Assembly (NCBI GenBank): GCA_037974335.1
Contig: CM075729.1
Span: 131,235,820-131,299,819, forward strand
Length of the DNA stretch: 64,000 bases
Direction of reading: 5' to 3'
Source: Prionace glauca
Lineage: Eukaryota; Chordata; Chondrichthyes; Carcharhiniformes; Carcharhinidae
This document shows, piece by piece, positions 54,327-64,000 of the stretch; within the stretch, counting starts at the first letter, position 1; the number at the start of each line of letters is the position of its first letter. A program made the position numbers and the translations under genes. The notes beneath the pieces are model-generated. The model saw only the letters and a program-made list of their open reading frames with translations, was not told where the DNA came from and did not search any database.

Positions 54327-55625
54327 TGGACACTAAGTGACAATTTAGCATGGCCAATCCACCTAACCTGAGCATCTTTGGACACTAAGGGGCAATTTAG
54401 CATGGCCAATCAATCTAACCGACACATCTTTGGACACTAAGGGGCAATTTAGCATGGCCAATCCACCTAACCTGCACATCTTTGGACACTAAGCGGCAAT
54501 TTAGCATGGCCAATCCATCTAACCTACACATCTTTGGACGCTAAGGGGCAATTTAGGATGGCCAATCCACCTACCCTGCACATCTTTGGACACTAAAGGG
54601 CAATTTAGCATGGCCAATCCATCTAACCTGAACATCTTTGGACACTAAGGGGCAATTTAGCATGGCCAATCCCCCTAATCTGCACATCTTTGGACACTAA
54701 GGGACAATTTAGCATGGCCAATCCATCTAACCTGAACATCTCTGGACACTAAAGGGCAATTTAGCATGGCCAATCCATCTAACCTGAACATCTTTGGTCA
54801 CTAAGGGACAATTTAGCATGGCCAATCCACCTAACCTGCACATCTTTGGACACTAAGGGGCAATTTAGCATGGCCAATCCACCTAACCTGCACATCTTTG
54901 GACACTAAGAGACAATTTAGCATGGCCAATCCACCTAACCTGCACATCTTTGGACACTAAGGGGCAATTTAGCATGGCCAATCCATCTAACCTGCACATC
55001 TTTGGACACTAAGGGACAAGTTAGCATGGCCAATCCCCCTAATCTGCACATCTTTGGACACTAAGAGACAATTTAGCATGGCCAATCCACCTGACCTGCA
55101 CGTCTTTGGACACTAAGGGGCAATTTAGCATGGCCAATCCACCTAACCTGCACATCTTTGGACGCTAAGGGACAATTTACATGGCCAATCTACCTAACCT
55201 GCACATCTTTGAACACTAAGGGGCAATTTAGCATGGCCAATCCACCTAACCTGCACATCTTTGGACACTAAGGGGCAAGTTAGCATGGCCAATTCACCTA
55301 ACCTGCACATCTTTGGACACTAAGGGGCAATTTAGCATGGCCAATCCATCTAACCTGCACATCTTTGGACACTAAGGGACAAGTTAGCATGGCCAATCCC
55401 CCTAATCTGCACATCTTTGGATACTAAGGGACAAGTTAGCATGGCCAATCCCCCTAATCTGCACGTCTTTGGACACTAAGGGGCAATTTAGCATGGCCAA
55501 TCCACCTAACCCGCACATCTTTGGACACTAAGGGACAATGTAGCATGGCAAATCCACCTAACCTGAACATCTTTGGACACTAAGGGACAAGTTAGCATGG
55601 CCAATCCACCTAACCTACACATCGT

Positions 55626-56165
55626 TCGCTGAATTGGGCATAGGGTCTAAATCAGGATTCCTACCAGCTGGGGAACACATTGTCATTCTTCGGCTCACCT
55701 CACCAGAGCTGGAGAAGCCCAATTATTATTCAACTGTGTGAACTTGAATGTAATTAGCGCACTTGAATCTTGATTCAAAACCCTCCCACTTTTCATCTGT
55801 GGGATTGGCCCCAGTCAAGCTCTGGTCATGAGCACTGTGGGCCTGGCACATTGGAACCCAAGGTGGGGGGGCTGTGGTCAAGGAGGCAAGTGCACTAATG
55901 CCCCTCTGTTGCTGCTAGGCTGCAAAGGGAGCGTCCCCCAAGGGCCCTCAGGCTGGGGGCTCTGTGGTTAGACTGTCCCTTCAACCCTGGGAAATCTGAA
56001 CATCACATTTGAGGCATCTCACTGATCAAAGTCTTCATTCTGGTCTGTGAGCTGTAAGATCTTTGAATCTTAGTCTGGACACTTTAATATCCATTCCCCC
56101 CGCTCCACTCCCTCCCACCGCCACCCTCCCTGGCATCTGTCAAATCACGGGAGCACTTCATTCTT
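55626..56165. other. TRIM gene 2 intron, unassigned
   Basis: Apparently unique sequence with no recognised exon. Confidence 0.35.
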
Positions 56166-56468
56166 TTTTTCATAGCATCCCTACAATGCAGAAGGGATTT
56201 GGCCTATTAAGTCTGCACAGACAACAGTCCCTATCCACATAACCCCATGTAGTTACTCTCCTAGTCCCCGTCGTGCTCAGGGACAATTCTGCATGGCCAA
56301 TCAACCTAACCCACACATTTTTGGACTATGGGAGGAAAACGGAGAACCCGGAGGAAACCCACAGAGAATGTGCAGACTCCATACAGACAGAAACCCAAGC
56401 CAGGAATCGAATCTGGGACCCTGGTGCTATGAGGCAGCAGTGTTAACCACTGTGCCACCGTGCTGCCC
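56166..56468 (-). mobile_element. SINE-A, unexpanded
   Basis: Tail CCCTACAATGCAGAAGGGAT, one diverged segment (GGACAATTCTGCATGGCCAA), core and head (AACCACTGTGCCACCGTGCT). Confidence 0.87.
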
Positions 56469-57004
56469 CTTCTGCAGAAAGGTTTCCTCTTTCTGTCCCT
56501 CAGGAGAATCAGGTGTGAAAAGGCCCCTTTCAAGCCCTCTGGCTGACAGGAAAAGTCACTTTCATTGGAGTGGGGGATAGAATTTCCTTCTCCACAGCTG
56601 TTCACTTGGCCCCATTTGTTTTAATATTGCATTTACTCTTCGCCTTTGAGCCTTCCTAGAAAGCACAATTCCATGAAAATCCATTAAAGTCCTTGGAAAT
56701 CCTTTGAATTCCTTTTTACCCCCTAGAAAACCTTCGCTTTCCTCTGGAAATCCTTATTTTCACTCAACTTCATAGTGCAGTCTAACAAGATTTTGATAGA
56801 CAGTTTAATGGTTTCTGCACAGCATGCAGTGTTTATCTTTCTCTTCTAAGTTGAACGCATCTGATTTACACCCCCCGGCATCATTGTTCCTAACCACAAT
56901 GTTATTACAAAAGAAGGCCTGAAAGCACTTAGCTGCTTGGAAGTTTATCCAGTTTTGAGTTTCCAGTCAGGAAACTTTGATTATTCTCACTCTTTATGAA
57001 TCAT
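56469..57004. other. unassigned intron
   Basis: AT-rich, apparently unique. No exon recognised. Confidence 0.35.
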
Positions 57005-57300
57005 TAATACAGAATGTAAATAGCTGAGGGCCCAGACTCTGACTCAATATTCATTACCTGACCAATTTAATGCCCCATTTATACTGAATCTTTTCTTCCT
57101 GTTTGTTAGTCAAGCTCCTACAATGCTAATGTATTAGCACCAATTTCATGATGCCTAAACTTGCTGATTAACCTTACGTATGGCATCTTTCTGAATGTGC
57201 TTTGGAAATCCAGGTTTACAACATCTACTGGTTCTCCTTTATCTACCAGACAAATTTTATCCTCAAAAAAACCTCCAATAAATTTGTTAATCAATGTAAC
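57005..57300 (-). mobile_element. ancient CR1/L3-like LINE fragment
   Basis: Words of the old vertebrate CR1/L3 reverse transcriptase region survive: GTAAATAGCTGAGGGCCCAG, TGCTTTGGAAATCCAGGTTT, CTACTGGTTCTCCTTTATCT and CTCCAATAAATTTGTTAATC. It is much more decayed than the CR1-A and CR1-B copies, so it predates them. Confidence 0.65.
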
Positions 57301-57964
57301 TAAGTACAATTCTGACGCTAGTCATTATGAAACCTATTCCATCATCACATTAGTTAGCTTCAATGCTTTGTTTTACAGGTTGTTGGAGAGGTGCGCGTAC
57401 TGTTGACACATCGCTGATCCTGACCCTCCCTTCTACAGAAGTTGACAACTCTCCCACCAACCAGCGAGATCTCCCTTGACAATATTCTTTCCTCCATCGC
57501 CAGCACTAAAACTGATCGTTTGCTCAGTTATCGGTTATGTGATTGTGGGATCTTGCTGTGCACAACTTGGCAGCTGTATTTCCTGCGTGGCAGCATTTCA
57601 AGAGTATTTGGTTGGTTGTTAAGCCCATGGGGATCTCCTGAGGTTGGGTTAGTGGCTCTATAAATCTCCCTTCCTTCCCCGTCTTCTGCCACCTGAGAGA
57701 TAAATGCCCCTTAAAGTGGATCAGTTTATCCCCCACTGCCCCTCTCAGAAGACGAAGGTTTCTGAGATAGTTAAATGCTGATTTCAAGTGGGACCCAGCA
57801 TGAGGTTGAAGGACCGTCCATCATCCTGTGTCAAAACCAGGGAGAAAGTGTGTCAAGTGTAATGAAAGCTCAGGGTCCAGCGATAGGGATGAGGCAGTGA
57901 GGGGTATACCTTCACTTTTACCCCAGGGTTTTAGTGGACCAAACACCCATTTTAAACAATACCC
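57301..57964. other. unassigned intron
   Basis: No repeat or gene recognised. Short frames at 57442-57787 lack domains. Confidence 0.35.
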
Positions 57965-58930
57965 CATGATCATTTCAGCTCTTGAAAAGTAGGCCAAGGA
58001 ATCTAAACGCTCAACGAGGGAATCCACTCCCTCAACTGCGGAACCTACCCCCTCGCCCAGGGAACCTGCCCCCTCGGCCAGGGAACCTGCCCCCTTAGTC
58101 AAGGCACCTGCCCCCTCAGCCAGGGAACCTATCCTCAACCAGGGAACCTTTCCTCAACCAGGGAACCTGCCCCCTTAACCAGGGAACCTACCCCTTGTCC
58201 AAGGACCCTATCCCCTCAATGCAGGAGTCTACCCACTTGGCCTTGGAACTGACCCACTCAACCAGGGAATCTATTCACTCAGCTATGGAACTATCTCTTC
58301 ATCCAGAAAACCTGCATTATAATCCAGAGGACCCATTCCCCCCAATCCAACCGCTCAGCCAAGGAACCTATACACTCATCTAGAGTATTTATATCCTTGT
58401 CCAGGAGCCTAGATTCTTGGCCGGAGGCCTTTAAACCCTAGGCCAAGAGCCTGTTCTCTAGTCCAGGAGCCAGTTCACTCAGCCAACCAGCCTGTTCTAT
58501 AGGCCAGGAGTCTGTTCTCTCAGCCAAGAGCCTGTTTGCTAGGCCAGGAGCGTGTCCTCTCAGCCAGGAGTCTTTTGTCTAGGCCGGGAGCCTGTTCTCT
58601 TGGCCAGAAGCCAGTTTGCTCAGCCAACCAGTCTATTCTGTAGGCCAGGAGTCTGTTCTCTAGGCCAGAAGCCTTTCCTGAGACCAGGAGCTATTCTCTC
58701 AGCCAGGAGCATGTTCACTAGGCCAGAAGCCTGTTCTCTCAGCCACGTGTCTGTTCTCTAGGTCAAGAGAGTATTCTCTAGGCCAGGGGCCTGTTCTCTA
58801 GGCTGGGAGCCTTTTCTCTAGGCCAGGAGCCCGTTCTCTCAGCCAGGAGCCGGTTCTCTAGGCCAGGAGCCTATTCTCTAGGCCAGGTACCTGTTCTTTA
58901 GGTCAGAAGCCTACTTTCTAGGCCAGCTGA
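57965..58930. repeat. two adjoining degenerate minisatellites
   Basis: 57990-58210 repeats CAGGGAACCTGCCCCCT with variable spacing. 58390-58930 repeats CTCTAGGCCAGGAGCCTGTT in units of about 20-23 bases. The two units share the order of a CAG/GG core followed by CCTG, so one may derive from the other. Confidence 0.8.
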
Positions 58931-59491
58931 CAACAGCATCTAAAGGACAAGCTATTTTTAGAAATTCTGTCCAAAATGCAAATCTAAACTGCTTCAATGT
59001 GATTACTCAACTGCCAACAATAATTGGAAACGAGCCACATTTCAACAACATTTTAAAGGGTTTTCTTTACAAAGAAAGTTGTTCATTAACTGATGCTTCC
59101 TCACAAGTATGTTGCAAAGGAGATTCTTAGATAAAGAAGCCAACTAACTGGGTGTAATCAGTCACGGTTTGGAACTGCACAATGCCTTAATGAATCTCTG
59201 GGCACCGAGAATGTCTCTGTATAAAAATTCATCCTTTTATCTGACAAAGTCTACTCAGTGAGGAGGACAAACATTGAAGGAAAAAGCAGCAACTTCAAGA
59301 TTGCTAAAAATGAGGTTGTTTTTTGTTAAAGGAATGAATCAATAGGAATTTTTAGCCCGTTGGGTCTGGAAGCTGTCACGAAACACATTCCTGACCACAG
59401 TCAGTTCCGAAACACATTTTCACACTGGCTCATCAGTCCACGACTAAATAAAACACTCGCTGTAAAAGACTGAGCAACACCAGAGAATGTG
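58931..59491. other. unassigned intron
   Basis: AT-rich, apparently unique sequence. Confidence 0.35.
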
Positions 59492-59993
59492 AGTTTAAAG
59501 TTTATTTATATTTACACGGCAATGAAGTTATTGTGAAAATCCCCTAGTTGCCACACTCCGGTGCCTGTTTGGGTGCACTGAGGGAGAATTTAACACGGCC
59601 AATCTACCTAACCTGCACGTCTTTCGGACTGTGGGAGGAAACCAGAGCACCCGGAGGAAACCCACGCAGACACGGGGAGAATGTCCACACAACCGTGCCA
59701 CTGTGAGCACCACGGTGGCACAACGGTTAGCACTGCTGCCTCACAGCACCAGAGACCCGGGTTCAATTCCCGACTCGGGTCACTGTCTGTGTGCAGTTTG
59801 CATGTTCTCCCCGTGTCTGCGTGGGTTTCCTCTGGGCGCTCTGGTTTCCTCCCACAGTCCGAAAGACATGTAGGTTAGATGTATTCGCCGTGCTAAATTC
59901 TCCCTCAGTGTACCCAAACAGGTGCCGGTGTAGGGGATTTTCACAATGATTTCATTGCAGTGTTAATGTAGGCCTACTTGTGACACTTTAAAA
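59492..59993. mobile_element. two SINE-A' copies, head to head
   Basis: 59492-59700 is a minus-strand copy (TTTAAAGTTTATTTATATTT, GACTGTGGGAGGAAACCAGA) cut in its core. 59708-59993 is a plus-strand copy with complete head (CACGGTGGCACAACGGTTAG, GGGTTCAATTCCC) and tail (CTTGTGACACTTTAAAAC). Bases 59994-60154 are unassigned. Confidence 0.85.
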
Positions 59994-60154
59994 CTACTTT
60001 CTCCAACCTAATTATTCTATTTTTCTACCAAGTCCAATACATGCAGATAGTTTGATATGTGGATTTATAACTGAGTGGGAATTAAAAAGCCTCCAAATTT
60101 CTAACCAATGTGCTTACTTTTTTTCTCTCTCTCTGTGACCCTCTATCCCATGCT

Positions 60155-60920
60155 TAAGAACATAAGAACATAAGAAATAGGAGCAGGAGTAGGCCATCTA
60201 GCCCTTCGAGCCTGCCCTGCCATTCAATAAGATCATGGCTGATCTGTCGTGGCTCAGTTCCACATTCCGGCTCTCTCCCCATAACCCTTAATCCCCTCTC
60301 TTATCAAAAACCCATCAACCTGCTTCTTAAAAAATATTTAGCGAGGCAGCCTCCACCACTTCAACGGGCAGAGAATTCCAGAGATTCACCACCCTTTGAG
60401 TGAAGAAGTTCCTCCTCAACTCTGTTCTAAACCGCCCCCCCTTTATCTTGAGGCTGTGCCCCCTAGTCCTACTGTCTTTTTTGAGCGGGAAGAGTCTCTC
60501 CACCTTTATCCTATCCATCCCATTCATCATCTTATACGTCTCAATGAGATCTCCCCTCATTCTTCTAAACTCTAACGAGTACAAGCCTAGTTTATTCAGC
60601 CTCTCCTCATAGCTCAATCCCCTCAACTCCAGTATCAGCCTAGTAAACCTCCTCTGCACTCCCTCCAGGGCCAAAATATCCTTGCGCAGGTGCGGCGCCC
60701 AAAACTGCACACAGTACTCCAGCTGCGGCCTCACCAATGCCCTATACAGCTGCAGCAAGACCTCCCTACTTTTATATTCAATCCCCCTCGCTATGAAGGC
60801 CAGCATCCCATTCGCCTTCCTGACCACCTGTTGCACCTGCAAGCTGGGTTTTTGCGACTCATGCACAAGGACCCCGAGGTTCCTCTGCACCGTCGCCTGC
60901 TGCAGTTTTTCGCCACGCTT
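60155..60920 (-). mobile_element. CR1-A 3' half
   Basis: Terminus TTAAGAACATAAGAACATAA. Open frame of about 200 codons through RDLGVL-type sequence (here RNLGVLVHESQ), YRALVRPQLEYCVQFWAP and the FFTQRVVNLWNSLP end. Truncated at GCAGTTTTTCGCC. Confidence 0.92.
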
Positions 60921-61291
60921 GCTGCTATGAAACCCCAAATTGCGTCATCTGCACTGACACTGCAATTGGACTTAGTTACATCGTAAGCACAAGGGGTTTC
61001 GTTGTTGTGTAACAATGTATTGGATTTGTTCTGGAACATCGGATATCTACGGAACTCCTTCAGGCTCTGCTTAGCGTTTAGCATCAAATCTTGTAGCCTT
61101 GAGGGCCAGCGAGGAACTTTCAACAGCAAGGACTTTGAGCTCATTGCCTCGGTGTTGGATACAATGGGACACAATGTTACGTGTGTGCACGATTGAAGGT
61201 TGTCCTGTTTTTTTGGGGGGGGGGGGAGTTGGCCATTCCCTTCGGCGAGCGGCGAAAGAGGGGGAGGGTGTGTGTGTTGAGAACCTCTCAC
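60921..61291. other. TRIM gene 2 intron, unassigned
   Basis: Unique sequence with a G-run near 61215-61227. It ends at the exon donor (CCCCG|GTGAGA on the minus strand). Confidence 0.35.
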
Positions 61292-61401
61292 CGGGGCTGA
61301 TGCTATCAGCCATTTCCTTCCAGGCTGCGTACTGCAGTGGTCCTTGGAAAATCCCTTTCGGCAAACGATCGGTGACCAACAGGAGCTGTCCGGTGTCCTC
61401 A
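61292..61401 (-). CDS. TRIM gene 2, linker exon
   Basis: Minus-strand exon of 110 bases, acceptor TTGTTAACAG, donor CCCG|GTGAGA. It encodes SEDTGQLLLVTDRLPKGIFQ then GPLQYAAWKEMADSISPG. It matches exon 5 of gene 1 with one extra codon and keeps the same phases (in 2, out 1). The G-P-L-Q-Y and W-x-x-M motif identifies it. Confidence 0.93.
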
Positions 61402-61486
61402 CTGTTAACAAAGAACATTCACGTTACGCCGCGGGATTGAGAACAGTGGAACTTGTGTCGGAGTCCCTGTAAAGAGCAGCACATAC

Positions 61487-61509
61487 CTCATCTCCTGATC
61501 AGCTTGGTC
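61487..61509 (-). CDS. TRIM gene 2, 23-base exon
   Basis: On the minus strand a T-rich acceptor (TTTTTTTAG) and donor GAG|GTATGT frame exactly 23 bases encoding DQADQEM plus AG, matching the mini-exon of gene 1 in length, phase and last two bases. The next intron is only 85 bases. Confidence 0.88.
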
Positions 61510-62129
61510 CTAAAAAAAGCCAACAAAAGGGACAATTGAATCTTATGACATATGACGAGGTACAAAGGATTGCGGGGCAGATATCTAAATCCCAAAAGCC
61601 CCTGTAATGTATTGCGTGTCAAGCATTTTTGGCACAAGATAACTCTCTTTGGCCTCCCAGACTGCCCTATCACTTGGTACTCCATCCAGACAACTTGGTT
61701 CCAGAATCTTTAATACCTTCCCCGAACAAATCTATTAATCTCCGCGTGAATATTTCAATTGCCGCCTCTTCCCAGCCTTGACGGCTTTTTGGTGGGAGTG
61801 GGAAAGAGTTTGAGATTTTTACTTCCCCACACCTGAAGAAGCATCCCCTGATATTACCCCAAGCTCTCACGTTAAGGTTTTATATTTGGAGACTCAATCC
61901 AGCTGCCCTCGGACTGTACGCATCGGCCAATGCATCAACACATGCCAACGCACGTGGACTTATATCTCGGTCCACATAGAGATTGAGGCAAAACGAAAGA
62001 GTTGAACAAATACATTTTGGAGGCAGCGTTATCCCCGGCCACATAATCTCCAGCTCTCGGCCCACTACCGCCACCCCCAAGCCCTCCTCCCTCCTCCATA
62101 AGACACAGCTTATACCCAAGCTCTTGACC
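61510..62129. other. TRIM gene 2 intron, unassigned
   Basis: No clear repeat. Stretches near 61690-61870 weakly resemble LINE coding sequence but cannot be assigned. Confidence 0.35.
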
Positions 62130-62815
62130 ATAGAAACTAGAAGCAGAAGCAGGCCATTCGAGCCTGGTCTACCATTTATTGTGATCATGGTTGATCATCA
62201 AATTCAATATCCAGATTTCCCCCCCCTTTCCCCCCCCCCATATCCCTTCACCCCTTTAGCCCCAAGAGTGATATCTAGTTTCTTCTTGAAATCACACAAC
62301 ATTCCCCTAGTTTTGGCACCCTCCCCCCCCCACCATCAGGAACATTCTTTCTGAATCTACCCTGTCTAACCCTTTTAGAATTTTATAAGTTTCTCTGAGA
62401 TCCCCTCTTCTAAACTCCAGTGAATATAATCCTAACCCGCTTAGTCATTTGACAGTCCTGCCATCCCAGGGATCAGCCTGGGAAACCTTTGCTGCGCCCC
62501 CTCCGCAGCGAGGACATTCTTCAGGTTTGGCCTCACCAGTTTTGGGACTGAGGGGAGGAGAAATGTCTTCCCCCAGAGGGTGGGGAATGTGTGGGATTCA
62601 CTCCCACAGAAAGTAGTTGAGGCCAAAACGTTGTGCGATTTCAAGAAGAAATTAGATATCGCTCTGGGGGTTAAAGGAATCGAGGGATATGGAAGGAAGG
62701 GAGGATCAGGCTATTGAATTTGATGATCAGTCGTGGTCATAATGAATGGCGGAGCAGGCTCGAAGGGCCAAATGGCCTCTTCCTGCTTCTAGTTTCTATG
62801 TTTGTATATTTTCTG
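62130..62815. mobile_element. two CR1-like 3' ends, 5' end to 5' end
   Basis: 62130-62535 reads backwards from the terminus AGAAACTAGAAGCAGAAGCA to a QRF-type coding stretch. 62536-62815 is a plus-strand piece with GGGACTGAGGGGAGGAGAAA, CCCAGAGGGTGGGGAATG and the same terminus (TTCCTGCTTCTAGTTTCTAT). Both retain a 3' terminus, so they form an inverted pair. Confidence 0.78.
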
Positions 62816-62925
62816 TTTTTATTCCAGGTTTAGTTGAATGAACTTTAATTCCACCGGCTGCAGTGCTTGGGATTTGAACCCGTGATTTCAGAGACTTAGG
62901 TTGGACCATTGGATTACTCAGTCCT
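62816..62925 (-). mobile_element. SINE-B head fragment
   Basis: CAGTGCTTGGGATTTGAACC and CCATTGGATTACTCAGTCC match the reversed head seen at 2675-2800. Confidence 0.55.
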
Positions 62926-63076
62926 GTTCATGACTCCTTTGCCATCGTCATTGCTCCAACCCTGTAACCCTGATCCCCCCCCTGACCCAGCACAAGCGAT
63001 AAAGAAGCTGTTGACATGTAGACATTCCTCATGTTTTACCCCTGGGATTGCTCTCACCGATCCAGGTGTGACTTAC

Positions 63077-63310
63077 CTTTAAGAAGGCAATGGTGTCCTC
63101 CTCATCCAGCTGGGTCTGCGATCTGGAGAGCTTTTCCTGGATCGTGCCCAAGTTCTGCTGGATGTCCAGCAGATTCCGCTCCAGCTTTTCCGAAATCTTC
63201 TCCACGTTCTCCTTCAGATCGGCGATGAATCGCTGCTCCACCCGAATCAGGATCTGGTGCATCTTGGCAAACTCGGACATGACAAAGTTCTGCAATTGGC
63301 TTGTCTGGTC
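63077..63310 (-). CDS. TRIM gene 2, 234-base coiled-coil exon
   Basis: Minus-strand exon of exactly 234 bases in phase 0, acceptor TTCCTTTCAG, donor AAAG|GTAAGT. Its 78 residues (LQNFVMSEFAKMHQILIRVE, EKISEKLERNLLDIQQNLGT, EEDTIAFLK) align with exon 3 of gene 1, including SEFAKMHQ. The upstream 93/96-base exon and the RING plus B-box exon are not in the 690 bases left before the window edge, which are LINE sequence. Confidence 0.95.
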
Positions 63311-63340
63311 CTGAAAGGAATAATGACTTTCATCCGGCAA

Positions 63341-64000
63341 AGAACAAAGAAAATTACAGCACAGGGACAGGCCCTTTGGCCCTCAGAGCCTACATCGATC
63401 ATGCTGCCCCACTGAACTAAAACCTCCTACCCTTCCAGGGATCATATCCCTCTATTCCCATCCTATTCATGTGTTTGTCAAGTTGCCCCTTAAAAGTTAC
63501 AATCGTATCCACTTCCACTCCCTCCCCCGGCAGCGAGTTCCAGGCACCCTCTGTGTAAAAAACTTGCCTCGTACATCTCCTTTAAACCTTGCCCCTCGCA
63601 CCTTAAACCTGTGCCCCCTAGTAATTGACTCTTCCACCCTGGGAAAAAGTTTCTGACTATCCACTCTGTCCCTGCCCCTCATAATCTTGCAAAACTTCTG
63701 TCAGGTCTCCCCTCAACCTCCATCGTCCCAGTGAGAACAAACCAAGTTTCCCCAACCTCTCATAGCTAATGCTCCCCATACCGGGCAACATCCTGGTAAA
63801 TCTTTTCTGTACCCTCTCCAAAGCCTCCACATCTTTGTGGTGGTGTGGCGACCAGAATTGAACACTATATTCCAAGTGCGGTCTAATTAAGGTTCTATAA
63901 AGCTGTAACATGACTTGCCAATGAAAGTAAGCATGCCGTATGCCTTCTTGACTACTTTCTCCACCTGCATTGCCACTTTCAGTGACCAGTGTACCTGTAC
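63341..64000 (-). mobile_element. CR1-like LINE 3' half, running off the window
   Basis: Terminus AGAACAAAGAAAATTACAGC and GGCCCTTTGGCCCTCAGAGC. Coding parts include MLQLYRTLIRPHLEYSVQFW, ERVQKRFTRMLPGMGS and a KFFTQRV-type end, in more than one frame. A family related to but distinct from CR1-A and CR1-B. It lies in the intron upstream of the 234-base exon. Confidence 0.83.

Larger units (their letters stand above)
52880..55625 (-). mobile_element. SINE-A with array (about 27 units), split by CR1-B
   Basis: Tail 52880-52990 (CCCTACAGTATTGAAAGAGG), two units to 53100, then a CR1-B insertion, then about 25 more units from 54327 to 55625. The head is lost at CACATCGTTCGCTG. It lies in the last intron of TRIM gene 2. 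Confidence 0.9.

Overview
The window looks like nuclear DNA of a cartilaginous fish, most likely a shark. There are no bacterial-style operons. The few coding exons are bounded by GT/AG splice sites and sit in introns packed with tRNA-derived SINEs whose core resembles the HE1 SINEs known from elasmobranchs and fish, with CR1-clade LINEs, an L2-like LINE and a Penelope-like element. Nothing looks viral. I estimate by eye that well over half of the window is recognisable repeat.

Three host gene pieces can be supported. (1) A complete TRIM-family E3 ubiquitin ligase lies on the plus strand in six exons from 21210 to 38456: RING and B-box, two coiled-coil exons, a 23-base exon, a linker exon and PRY-SPRY. 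It encodes about 496 residues. (2) The 3' part of a second, paralogous TRIM gene lies on the minus strand, with exons at 63310-63077, 61509-61487, 61401-61292 and 52833-52286. Its RING and B-box exon must lie beyond the right edge. The two genes point tail to tail. (3) An isolated immunoglobulin V-type exon lies on the minus strand at 5712-5335. It reads through into a J-like strand without a recombination signal, so it looks like a non-rearranging or germline-joined receptor domain. Its leader and downstream exons were not found.

Layout: 1-5110 holds minisatellites and old LINE and SINE pieces. 5335-5712 is the V exon. 5825-20815 is repeats, including a 2.5 kb CR1 copy with recognisable ORF1, endonuclease and reverse transcriptase parts. 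20820-38456 is TRIM gene 1. 38645-40370 is a SINE with a 1.46 kb internal array. 41065-44260 is a nest of elements that includes a Penelope-like element with a GIY-YIG endonuclease. 47956-49730 is a 60-base minisatellite. 52286-63310 is TRIM gene 2, followed by a CR1 fragment to the right edge.

Labels used below. SINE-A: tRNA-type head, shared core, CR1-like tail. SINE-A': same head and core, different tail ending in an AATAAA-rich stretch. SINE-B: a second tRNA-derived family. SINE-C: shared core without the tRNA head. CR1-A and CR1-B: two CR1-clade LINEs with distinct 3' ends. These names are mine. I found no wholly new gene system. The most unusual signals are the repeated growth of one 52-base segment inside SINE-A copies, a tandem repeat that re-creates a TRIM splice donor, the V-J-like exon, and the Penelope-like element with inverted ends and hammerhead-like cores.
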